Positions 9,426 to 16,514 of a DNA stretch of 64,000 bases are shown here, piece by piece. The stretch is from Klugiella xanthotipulae. GTDB lineage: Bacteria > Actinomycetota > Actinomycetes > Actinomycetales > Microbacteriaceae. The stretch spans positions 1 through 64,000 of the forward strand of contig NZ_VFPN01000001.1 of NCBI RefSeq assembly GCF_006716695.1, written 5' to 3'. A model generated the notes under the pieces. The model was not told where the DNA came from and searched no databases. It saw only the letters and a program-made list of their open reading frames with translations. How positions within the stretch are numbered: position 1 is the stretch's first letter; the number at the start of each line of letters is the position of its first letter. Both the position numbers and the translations under genes were made by a program.

Positions 9426-11281
9426 TGATCGAGAAGGTCGGTGAGGCTGATTCTGTCGGCGTCGATTCTTTCGAAGATGCAATCGCCGACGAGACTCAGA
9501 CAAAGACACGGGATCGAGTATCAAAACTCCTTGGCGCGCTTGGCATTGAGGTTGTGATCGCCGTTGATGACATTCATTATTCCGGGGGTGAGGGAAACTC
9601 AGCCGAGATAACCGAATCTATGGCTGGTGCGCCAGACCTGCTTAGTTCGATCGTTGAGCTACTTCGCCTCGATGCCACACATCTTAATTTCGAATCCGTC
9701 GATGAAACTGACCCGTCAGCGGTATCTGATTTTATCAATGTCAACTGGACAGGATTTTCGGCACATCTTCGAAACCAGTTACTTGGAGCGGTGCGGACTC
9801 TTCAGAGAGATAGGGAAGAGAATGTCGAGGAGAGCGAGATCGCGCACGACGTCAAAGCGCAAGGTGCTCTCCGTGCCGTGTTCGACGGTGTCGTTGAATT
9901 TATGCAGATGTCTATGACGGAATGGAATGCTGGATGGCGCGAACTTCTGGCTGACGATCGAAAGTATCTCGTTCTGATCGATCGGACATTTAACCGTGAG
10001 CAACATGGCGGTGAAGAAACGGGTGATGAGATACTCGGCGAACTGCTTAGTGCGCAGCTCGATAGCGTCTGGGCCGGGCTCTTCACTAGGCATGCGCGTG
10101 ATGAAGACGGTGAACGTGACCTTACTAAAGCGCTACGTGAAAAGCACCCTGATCAAGCCAACAGAGTCGCCGCTATCGGTAAATTTCGCACCACGTCAAT
10201 CGCTTTGCTTCCAGCCGGGCTGCGTGCATTGCTCCTCGTGCGAGAACTCAACGCGTACCGCGAGCTTGCAAAAGGCGCGCTCAGTACCGCAGGCGAATCA
10301 GCATCGGAACAATTCGAGCTTTTGAGCGACTACGCGATTGTTGAGGCAATCGCCGCCGCTCAGGAGGAAGGCACGTTCGAGCTGGAGCATCCACTTCGCT
10401 TAGCTCAGAGATTATTCGCCCATGCGCTTGCTCGTGAGGTTCGAAGTGATTTGTTCGCTCGCGATAATCTAGAAATTCTCCGCAACGGATCGGTCGGAGC
10501 ATTTCGGAACGCTGATACCGATCATGCCCAGGTGCGCGAGCTCCGTCGAGCAGACATCTTCGAGCCTGACGGGCACATTAACGAATTAGGCCTCTCCCTT
10601 GAAATTGGTGATGTGTTCAAATTCGAGTCCGTCTTCGGAGACGGAGAACCGCGCCACTACGTTCTATTGGGACAAGCTTGCGATCTCTCGGTGCGAGGGA
10701 AAGGTACCCGAACCCCTGACTTGCGCACCGTTATCCTTCATCGCGTTATGCCTGAACTTCTCCCTGGTACGGGGGCCACCAAGCACAGTCTGGGTTACTT
10801 GGAATCGCACTCCGATCAACGATGGGTCGTCGACCTTCGTGCCGCATACGAGATTGTTGTTTCGATTGATATTTTGGACGCAACGGTCTTTAGTCGGACC
10901 GGAGAAAGCATGATTGCGTTGGACTACAGTGAGCAGCGACCAATGGCTCAGAGCTGGCTAGAGCGACAGAAGATTCTTCAGAAGAAGGCCAAGAAGGCAA
11001 TTAATCAATACCGGGCACTTGAGGCCCAAGTGCAAGACGGTGGACATCGTGACATGATTCTACGGATGCTTGCTGCTGAGCTTGGCTGTGGATCGACAAA
11101 TTGGAGGACTGGACCGACGGTTCAGATTGACATCGAGAACGATGTGGTCCGATACGGAGTCACTCGAGTCGGTCGGATCCGATCGGATACAGCCAGCCGC
11201 GTTGCTGATCTTGCTGCCCGATACCGAAGTCGGCCTGCATTTGAAGCAAATCTGGTTGTAGACGAACCGGCCACGATTTGA
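9422..11281 (+). CDS. receiver-like partner protein of the double-GHKL ATPase
   Basis: 619 residues. The start resembles a response-regulator fold: VVIAVDDIHYSG gives an acidic pair (D49, D50) at the end of a first beta strand, and KYLVLIDRTFN gives a strand-end aspartate (D187) where the phosphoacceptor would be. About 137 residues separate them, against roughly 40 in a classical receiver, so the domain carries a large insertion or is a diverged form such as PF19192. The middle is helical. The C-terminal third (GDVFKFESVF, HYVLLGQACDLSVRGKG, VQIDIENDVVRYGVTRVGRI) is unrecognised and may be the effector. Its start (TTG 9422 or ATG 9425) overlaps the GHKL stop. Pairing with a histidine-kinase-like protein supports the receiver reading; phosphotransfer is untested. 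Confidence 0.6.
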   Translation: MMIEKVGEADSVGVDSFEDAIADETQTKTRDRVSKLLGALGIEVVIAVDDIHYSGGEGNSAEITESMAGAPDLLSSIVELLRLDATHLNFESVDETDPSAVSDFINVNWTGFSAHLRNQLLGAVRTLQRDREENVEESEIAHDVKAQGALRAVFDGVVEFMQMSMTEWNAGWRELLADDRKYLVLIDRTFNREQHGGEETGDEILGELLSAQLDSVWAGLFTRHARDEDGERDLTKALREKHPDQANRVAAIGKFRTTSIALLPAGLRALLLVRELNAYRELAKGALSTAGESASEQFELLSDYAIVEAIAAAQEEGTFELEHPLRLAQRLFAHALAREVRSDLFARDNLEILRNGSVGAFRNADTDHAQVRELRRADIFEPDGHINELGLSLEIGDVFKFESVFGDGEPRHYVLLGQACDLSVRGKGTRTPDLRTVILHRVMPELLPGTGATKHSLGYLESHSDQRWVVDLRAAYEIVVSIDILDATVFSRTGESMIALDYSEQRPMAQSWLERQKILQKKAKKAINQYRALEAQVQDGGHRDMILRMLAAELGCGSTNWRTGPTVQIDIENDVVRYGVTRVGRIRSDTASRVADLAARYRSRPAFEANLVVDEPATI

Positions 11282-11542
11282 CACCTCGAAATTGAAACGA
11301 AGTTCCTGGAGGCCGCGTTGACCGAACGCGTCAGACGTGAGACTCGTGTTAGAGCCTACGGTCGGTGAGCTCTCGACGGACTGAGAGCTTGAGATGAGAT
11401 GTCCGTCGGGTGGGTTGGCGCCATTCGGAGGGGACCAAAAGGGGACCAGAATCATGCAACCCATGCACACCATGCCCCGCTACCAGAAGGTCTGAGCCGC
11501 AGAACTACGCGGAAAACGAGGCCAAATTGCTTCTTTGGACGC
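11282..11542. other. element end without a supported gene
   Basis: This 261-bp stretch between the receiver-like gene and the tRNA remnant holds no convincing coding frame. Short plus-strand frames run across it into the tRNA 3' half and end in the string VAGSNPVSP, which is simply translated tRNA. The GGGGACCAAAAGGGGACCAG run at 11432-11451 has a short direct repeat. This would be the attachment-proximal arm of the element. Confidence 0.5.
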
Positions 11543-11587
11543 CTGGGGGTCAAGGGGTCGCAGGTTCAAATCCTGTCAGCCCGACCA
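11543..11587 (+). other. tRNA-Pro 3' half remnant, probable attachment site (att)
   Basis: The 45 bp start at the anticodon loop (CTGGGGG, anticodon GGG) and run through the 3' anticodon stem (TCAAG), variable loop, T-arm with GGTTCAAATCC, acceptor strand and encoded CCA. The 5' half is absent: upstream bases do not pair with TCAAG. This is what remains at the far end when an element inserts into a tRNA gene and restores it at the other end. The element should lie on the side lacking the tRNA 5' half, that is, to the left. A crossover in the anticodon loop is typical of tyrosine integrases, so this site may not belong to the neighbouring serine recombinase. No intact tRNA-Pro was seen in the window. 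Confidence 0.8.
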
Positions 11588-13430
11588 TGGTGCTCTTATT
11601 AGAAACAAGAGCAAGAGAAAATGATTGAGAATACGGGACTTCCCCGCCAGAAATGGCGGGGTTTTCTTGTTTGGCGACATCGTGGCCCGATGCCGATATG
11701 GCGGATGCGATTCGGGCTGAGCTGTAGATTTCTTTGAACGGTGGAGCGAGTACTGCTCGCACCTGATGCTCGTCGAACTGATCCATATAGACCTCAATCT
11801 TTTCGAAGAATATCTGGTTGAAGAGCCGTCGAATCTGCTCCGGTGCACTCCGATAGGCTTCCGCGCTTTGCTCGGCAAGTTCGAGCGCCATGTCGATAAG
11901 TCGCTGCGTTTCTTCGACGTCGGTTTTCAGGTTGTCGAGATGCCGCGTGACCGTGTTGAGTTCGGTGTCGAGCCTTTTTTGTTCTTCCCGAAGCATGTCG
12001 ATCGGGATCGCGTCGTTGTAGTGAGCCTCGAGCAGTTTGCGTTGTTTACGCTCAATGTCGAGTTTCTGCGAAGACAGCGATTCGCGTTGCTCGTCGACGT
12101 CTTTGGTCATGTTCTTGAGTTCATCGTGGAGCGCTTCGCGGAGGTTCTGGCTATGCGTAGGTTTGAGTGCAAGCTGGTCATACAGTCGCTGGATGAGGTC
12201 TTCGGCGTGCTGCATGTTGATCGATCGCAGGTCGCAGTTATTGCGCTTCGAATGCCGCCCAAGGCAGGAGTAGTACGGGTACTCTTCCCCGCTTCGCGAT
12301 TTGCTGATCTGTACGATCATACGGAACCCACACTGCCCACAAAAGAGCGTTGACTTGAGGTAGTGAGGGTGGTCGCGGTTTCGTTCGCCGTTGATTTTCG
12401 CTTTGAGAATCTGCTGCACACTCTCGAAGAGTTGAGGCGTGACAAGCGGTGTGTGATTCCCGGGAAACTGTGCACCCTTGTATAGTACGACTCCGAGGTA
12501 GTAGGGGTTTGTCAGTATCTGATGCACCTGTCGCGTTTCGACTGGGCGCTCGGGAAAGCGGTTCGTTTGCGCTGTCGTGAGACCCCGTTTGATCAGCTCC
12601 GTCGTGAGTGATCTCACACTGTATTCACCTGTCGCGTATTGCTCGAACGCCCAAGTGACGAGGGGTGCGCGCTTGGGGTCAACCTCAACCGTTCGCACTT
12701 CACGGCCTTCATTAATCAGGGTGACGTTGAGGTACCCCATCGGCGCTCTACCAACACTCCCGCCAGATCGAACTTTCTCGCCCATGCCTTTTTTCACTTC
12801 GTTGGAGAGATTCTTCGAGTAGAACTCGGCGATACTACTCATGATGCCGTGGAGGAGCATCCCGCCAGGTGTTTGGTCAATATTTTCGCTGGTGGAGACG
12901 AGCCGGATCCCCTGCTCGTCAAAGCGTGCGTTGAGGCTCACATCGTCGGCTCGGTTGCGCGCGAGTCGGTCGAGCTTGTGCACGATGACCATGTCGATCG
13001 CATTGCGTTCGTCTTCAAGGTATCGGAGCATCTCCTGAAGCGCTGGCCGGTTCGTGGAGGTGCCGGAGACGCCGCGCTCAACGAATTCCTTGACGATCAT
13101 CGCACCCATCGAGGTGGCCTTTTTCTTGTTGGCGTCGCGCTGCGCCGGGATCGAGAACCCTTCTTCCCTGCCGCCGCGTTCGGCTTGCTCACGGGTACTC
13201 ACGCGGACGTAGGAGACGGCGCGTTTGGGCGTAAACGCCTCAGTAAGTGCCGAGAAAGGATCGGCTGCTTGCGTGGGTATTCGGGCTTGGGTGTGTGTTG
13301 GCATAGTCATGTCTCCATTAACGCTCTGTTGCGAGGAAGAGTCCAGTCCTAAATCGTTGGAATCATGCGAGTTTTCCACTGTTTCGGGAGTGTCTTCGGG
13401 GGTGGCGTTGTCGTTATTTGAGGAAGACAT
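11550..13430 (-). CDS. large serine recombinase
   Basis: About 626 residues. After a 55-residue low-complexity head comes the resolvase catalytic domain (SYVRVSTREQ with the nucleophilic serine, FVERGVSGTSTNRPALQEML, HKLDRLARNRAD). Then a recombinase domain, a zinc ribbon (LFCGQCGFRM ... CLGRHSKRNNC) and a long coiled coil (about 430-520) follow, the standard order of large serine integrases. Such enzymes join attP and attB without host factors. I place the start at the ATG at 13430; the frame is open to 13448. Its last residues are encoded antisense to the terminator at 11642 and the tRNA remnant (TGFEPATP), so the native C-terminus may have been shorter and the present stop supplied by the insertion site. 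Confidence 0.9.
   Translation of the reverse strand: MSSSNNDNATPEDTPETVENSHDSNDLGLDSSSQQSVNGDMTMPTHTQARIPTQAADPFSALTEAFTPKRAVSYVRVSTREQAERGGREEGFSIPAQRDANKKKATSMGAMIVKEFVERGVSGTSTNRPALQEMLRYLEDERNAIDMVIVHKLDRLARNRADDVSLNARFDEQGIRLVSTSENIDQTPGGMLLHGIMSSIAEFYSKNLSNEVKKGMGEKVRSGGSVGRAPMGYLNVTLINEGREVRTVEVDPKRAPLVTWAFEQYATGEYSVRSLTTELIKRGLTTAQTNRFPERPVETRQVHQILTNPYYLGVVLYKGAQFPGNHTPLVTPQLFESVQQILKAKINGERNRDHPHYLKSTLFCGQCGFRMIVQISKSRSGEEYPYYSCLGRHSKRNNCDLRSINMQHAEDLIQRLYDQLALKPTHSQNLREALHDELKNMTKDVDEQRESLSSQKLDIERKQRKLLEAHYNDAIPIDMLREEQKRLDTELNTVTRHLDNLKTDVEETQRLIDMALELAEQSAEAYRSAPEQIRRLFNQIFFEKIEVYMDQFDEHQVRAVLAPPFKEIYSSARIASAISASGHDVAKQENPAISGGEVPYSQSFSLALVSNKSTMVGLTGFEPATP
11592..11612 (+). terminator. 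small hairpin just downstream of the tRNA-Pro remnant
   Basis: GCTCTT (11592-11597) pairs with AAGAGC (11607-11612) across a 9-base A-rich loop. The position, 4 bp after the CCA, suggests the original tRNA terminator. No U-tract follows. Confidence 0.35.
11642..11672 (+). terminator. Rho-independent terminator reading toward the recombinase gene
   Basis: CCCCGCCA (11642-11649) and TGGCGGGG (11654-11661) form a perfect 8-bp stem with a GAAA loop, followed by TTTTCTTGTTT. On the plus strand it would stop transcription coming from the tRNA/ICE side before it enters the antisense of the recombinase gene. It lies inside the 3' coding end of that gene. Confidence 0.7.
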
Positions 13431-13833
13431 GAACGACCCCATTTGCATCGTAGAATTCGAAGTTTTCGGTGGCGCGGTGGTAGAGCGCGATGTAGTCCCA
13501 ATGGAGGGCCTCGTCGGGGATGCCGAGCCGGTTCATGGTGTGGGCGATGCTAGGTTCCCAGTCGAGGGTATCGAGGTAGCTGTCGAGGAAAGCTTTGCGG
13601 TCGGGGAAATCTCCCCAGTACGCGGCATGGAAGGCGTCTTCAATATCTATCGTTGATTCCTTGTTCCAGCAGTAGCTGCGAAACACGGTGAAAGCGCTGT
13701 CGAAGTCGCTCTCGAGGCGACCGGGCGCACGTTCGGTAGCTTCAGCCGCGTGTTTTGCCGATTGCGTGAGCGGCGGGGTGGCGGTCGGCTGTTCTGGTGG
13801 CGTGTTTGGTGGTGTTGGGTCGCGTTCATTCAT
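13414..13833 (-). CDS. ArdA-like antirestriction domain protein (copy 1)
   Basis: About 139 residues. A proline-rich head is followed by FHAAYWGDFPDRKAFLDSYLDTLDWE ... IPDEALHWDYIALYHR ... FYDANGVVHVF, which has the layout of the C-terminal ArdA domain (an AYxGxxxSxxxF segment, a D-Y dipeptide, a terminal VHVF strand). ArdA proteins mimic DNA and inhibit type I restriction enzymes. The ATG at 13833 has AAAGGA upstream; the same leader (CGAAAGGACACCA) precedes the next gene, and both proteins begin MNE. The 3' end overlaps the recombinase start by 17 bp. ArdA assignment rests on pattern resemblance, so it is moderate. Confidence 0.55.
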   Translation of the reverse strand: MNERDPTPPNTPPEQPTATPPLTQSAKHAAEATERAPGRLESDFDSAFTVFRSYCWNKESTIDIEDAFHAAYWGDFPDRKAFLDSYLDTLDWEPSIAHTMNRLGIPDEALHWDYIALYHRATENFEFYDANGVVHVFLK

Positions 13834-13873
13834 GATGGTGTCCTTTCGTTGAGAGTGGCGATCTGCGGGGCGG

Positions 13874-14758
13874 TTATCTGTAGAAGACATGCACTCGCCC
13901 TCCCCACTCAACGAAGTCGTGCCCTTCCTCTGCCTGCTCCTGGAGCACCTTGTAATTCGGTGTCAGGACGTCAAAGTAGAGACCTTTTTCGTTGACGAAG
14001 TCGATGACTTCCCGCTCACGTTCGTCGATCTCGCACACTGAGTCGATCGCGGCTTCTATGTCTCGGTACGTCGCGACGAAGGCATCGTGGAAGCCCTCCA
14101 TGATGTCGCCGCTCATGGCGTTCACGTTTGCCAGCGATAGGTAGGCCTGCAGTGCTGGGTCTTCGCTGACGCGAAGGTTGACGAGTTCTGCTTCGAGTCC
14201 GTGAATCGTGCGTGAGTCGTAATCACCGGTCACGTGTACCGTGCCTGACCATTCGCCAGCGGTGACGGAAGTCGGTACGAGGAGTTTGTCGAGGGTGAGC
14301 GGATAGGGTTCGTGGTAATCGGTGGACGCGGCCCGAGGATAGATGCGGCGAATATGGCAGGTGCCGAACCAATCGATGAGTTCACGGGCGCTAGCCGGGG
14401 CGTCTGGGTGGTGGTAGAGCGGGAGGTATTCTTCTCGGAGGGTTTTGTAGTCGCCGTAACCGGTAGCGGCGTAGTAGGCAAGTTCGGTGTCTTTGCTGAG
14501 GCTGCGGCTGAGCAGGTGGGCGATGCATTTCGCAGTCTGAGCATTGATGACGTCCCGGTGTTCGAGTGCTTCGGCGATGCCCTCCGCGATGGTGTCAAGG
14601 TGCCGATCTCGGGCAACTTCGAAGCGCCGCCAGTCAGGTGTGACGCGCTGAAGCACGGGGCGCACTGGGTGTTCAGTCGCAAGCGCTTCTGGCGTTGTGA
14701 GCGCGGCCTCGTTGTCTTGTTTTTGTGGTGATGTGGGTCGTGGGATGTGTTCGTTCAT
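13874..14758 (-). CDS. ArdA-like protein, long paralogue (copy 2)
   Basis: 294 residues. The C-terminal 75 residues (EGFHDAFVATYRDIEAAIDSV ... VLQEQAEEGHDFVEWGGRVHVFYR) match the layout of the neighbouring 139-aa protein, including the final HVF strand. The N-terminal half is unrecognised, but has its own domain-like segment around GTVHVTGDYDSRTIHG. The start ATG has AAAGGA in a leader nearly identical to copy 1, which points to gene duplication including the ribosome site. An antirestriction role would suit a mobilisation module entering hosts with restriction systems; this is inference. Confidence 0.55.
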   Translation of the reverse strand: MNEHIPRPTSPQKQDNEAALTTPEALATEHPVRPVLQRVTPDWRRFEVARDRHLDTIAEGIAEALEHRDVINAQTAKCIAHLLSRSLSKDTELAYYAATGYGDYKTLREEYLPLYHHPDAPASARELIDWFGTCHIRRIYPRAASTDYHEPYPLTLDKLLVPTSVTAGEWSGTVHVTGDYDSRTIHGLEAELVNLRVSEDPALQAYLSLANVNAMSGDIMEGFHDAFVATYRDIEAAIDSVCEIDEREREVIDFVNEKGLYFDVLTPNYKVLQEQAEEGHDFVEWGGRVHVFYR

Positions 14759-14875
14759 ACTGGTGTCCTTTCGTAGTATTCGTTGATGCAGCGAAGTGCA
14801 TCCCTGGTGCTGGTATTCCCCCTTCCTTGTCTGTGAAGAGCGGGTGCCGCTGAGTATCAGCGGGGTGTTGTGGGT

Positions 14876-14912
14876 GGGGTGAGCCGCCGCGTGGCTCGTG
14901 GCGACTCACCCC
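14876..14912 (-). terminator. intergenic hairpin between ArdA-like copies 2 and 3
   Basis: GGGGTGAG (14876-14883) pairs with CTCACCCC (14905-14912) around a GC-rich 21-base loop that can itself pair. It lies downstream of the copy 3 gene. There is no clear U-tract, so it may be an attenuating or processing structure. Confidence 0.35.
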
Positions 14913-14933
14913 TTTGGGTGGTGCTAGCGGGTG

Positions 14934-15389
14934 CTAGCGTTCGTTCTCTGGAATGAGAACGTGCCGGTCGAACACGTAGCACCCGTCGTAGGTGCTGATG
15001 AACGTGTAGCGATCTGCGATTGCTCCCTGGAGTTCCGCCTCGTCCCAGGTGAGAAGCCCCAGATCTCCGAGTTCACGATTCGCGGTTTCGCGTGCGCGCT
15101 CCCAGCCAAGTTCGGCCAGCAGCGCTTCGCGGGCGTAGTGTTCGTTCCGGTAGTCGGCAAGAACGAAGGCTCGTTGAAACAGTTCAACGATGTCCTCAAC
15201 GTTTCTTGCCGTGGCTTGCGGTACGAGCAAAAACGCGGTGAATGCCTTACCGTGCTTCTTGAGGCCGGTGTCGAGTACGTTGTGCCACTCGTCGTGTTCT
15301 GCGATCTTCTCCAAGAGCTGCGCTGCGATACTGGTGGCATCGTCGACTCTCATTTGGATCAGTTCGTTGATCTCGTTGGTATTGTTCAT
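14934..15389 (-). CDS. ArdA-like protein, short paralogue (copy 3)
   Basis: 151 residues. The second half (VELFQRAFVLADYRNEHYAREALLAELGW ... IADRYTFISTYDGCYVFDR) resembles the other two ArdA-like proteins in the order of acidic helix, aromatic segment and terminal YVFDR strand. The first 60 residues are an acidic helix. The ribosome site GGAGGG lies 8 nt before the ATG. Together with copies 1 and 2 this forms a run of three small acidic proteins between the recombinase and the mobilisation genes. The resemblance is weakest for this copy. Confidence 0.45.
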   Translation of the reverse strand: MNNTNEINELIQMRVDDATSIAAQLLEKIAEHDEWHNVLDTGLKKHGKAFTAFLLVPQATARNVEDIVELFQRAFVLADYRNEHYAREALLAELGWERARETANRELGDLGLLTWDEAELQGAIADRYTFISTYDGCYVFDRHVLIPENER

Positions 15390-15475
15390 GGTGCTTCCCT
15401 CCTCTCAGGGTTTGATGGTTGATCTCCGGGGCGACAGCCGTGAAGGGCTGCCGAGCACCGGTCTATGGAAACTGG

Positions 15476-16294
15476 TCAATTGGTGGTTGGTGGGCCGTCA
15501 CGAATCAGGGCGGTGAGTTCAGACGGAGTGATCACGGCGAAGAGTTCACGCGGGAGCTTCGGCTCGCTTGCAATCGCGCTGAGGAGTTGTCGTTTGCGGG
15601 GCGCGTGTGGCACGATCCACACCACGAACGGATAGACCCCGTCAGTGTGCTGTTGCTCGGTGCCGCTGCGCCGGTACTGCTCGTACTGCCAGCATTTGCG
15701 AATCACTCGGGCGGGGTTTTCTGTCGCCCGATCAATCTCGAAGAAGTACCGATCCACGTAGTCGTTGCTCGTCACGGTGACGGCAAGATCAGGCTTCAAC
15801 GTGAGGGTGGTGCCTGCGGCTGCAAGGTAGCGCCGCCAGCACTCAGGTTCACCACTCACCTCTATCTCTAGCCCTCCCTGCCTGGCTTCGTGGAGCGCAG
15901 CGCGGGTCTCAGTAACCGCGAGCTGGTGCTCCAGAAACGTGGTCGAGTGATGGTGCGGGCGACGCCTCCGCCCAGGAGCCGCCAGCCCGACATGCCGGAG
16001 CCCTGTGGTGGTGAGCGTCCAGATAGTGACCTGTGATCCGCCCTGCCAGCCACCGACGCGACGCTCCAAACTGGTGATCACATACTGGCGGTGCAACTGC
16101 TGCAAGTGCCGAAGCGTCTGCCTGGTCGCTGAACGTGTGCTCGAGTATTCGTGCCGCGTGAACCGCACCAACTGCTTCGTCGTGGCGAAGCGATGTTCCT
16201 GAATCAGGGCCAACAAGGTGTCGTGGATCGGGTGCGCCTGTGCACCATAGGTCGGGAGTTCGGAGGGTGGTTCGGGGGAGTATCGTCTGGTCAT
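15476..16294 (-). CDS. replication-relaxation family protein
   Basis: 272 residues. An N-terminal winged-helix region (LLALIQEHRFATTKQLVRFTRHEYSSTRSATRQTLRHLQQLH) is followed by HSTTFLEHQLAVTETRAAL, then LKPDLAVTV and YFFEIDRATENPARVIRKCWQYEQYRRSG, the signature of Replic_Relax proteins (PF13814). These occur on actinobacterial and firmicute mobile elements beside coupling-protein genes and are thought to act in plasmid replication or relaxation. The ATG has GGAG in its leader. It lies downstream of the TraG-like gene, separated by a 220-bp gap with a hairpin and repeats. Confidence 0.8.
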   Translation of the reverse strand: MTRRYSPEPPSELPTYGAQAHPIHDTLLALIQEHRFATTKQLVRFTRHEYSSTRSATRQTLRHLQQLHRQYVITSLERRVGGWQGGSQVTIWTLTTTGLRHVGLAAPGRRRRPHHHSTTFLEHQLAVTETRAALHEARQGGLEIEVSGEPECWRRYLAAAGTTLTLKPDLAVTVTSNDYVDRYFFEIDRATENPARVIRKCWQYEQYRRSGTEQQHTDGVYPFVVWIVPHAPRKRQLLSAIASEPKLPRELFAVITPSELTALIRDGPPTTN

Positions 16295-16378
16295 GCTGGT
16301 GCTCCGGTCTGAACAAAGAGCCGCTGGCTGGGTGCAGTGGTGCTGGTGGTGGCTGGCCTCGCTTGTCGGGCTTGGTGG

Positions 16379-16399
16379 TGACCCCTGTAATAGGGGTCA
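16379..16399. promoter_or_regulatory. perfect hairpin in the gap between replication-relaxation and coupling-protein genes; oriT or operator candidate
   Basis: TGACCCCT (16379-16386) and AGGGGTCA (16392-16399) form an 8-bp stem with a 5-base loop, in non-coding DNA between two mobilisation genes. An origin of transfer often contains such a hairpin beside the nick site, but a terminator-like or operator role is equally possible. Confidence 0.4.
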
Positions 16400-16463
16400 G
16401 TCACCGCCACTACTGCCCGCACTTCGCCCTGATTCCGCCAAGTTCGGGCAACGTTGAGGCGAG

Positions 16464-16486
16464 CGAAACGTCTCCCGAAACGTCTC
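16464..16486. repeat. tandem 11-bp direct repeat CGAAACGTCTC
   Basis: Two identical copies (16464-16474 and 16476-16486) separated by one base lie in the same non-coding gap as the hairpin at 16379. The one-turn spacing suggests binding by a dimeric protein. It starts about 30 bp beyond the end of the coupling-protein gene. Confidence 0.5.
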
Positions 16487-16514
16487 GCACCAAGCCCCTG
16501 GTTTCTGCTCATAT

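Noticed and set aside
4596-11281. Cassette as a known BREX, DISARM or Mza system
   Set aside because: BREX needs PglZ/BrxC, DISARM needs DrmA/DrmB, and Mza needs Z1 and AIPR proteins; none is seen.
11410-11628. 72-codon plus-strand frame ending across the tRNA remnant; possible integrase tail
   Set aside because: Its C-terminus is translated tRNA, and the rest has no integrase motif (no R-H-R-Y residues), so it cannot be called a gene.
11760-13352. Long plus-strand frames opposite the serine recombinase
   Set aside because: They are antisense to a gene with clear catalytic and zinc motifs and show mirror-image composition bias.
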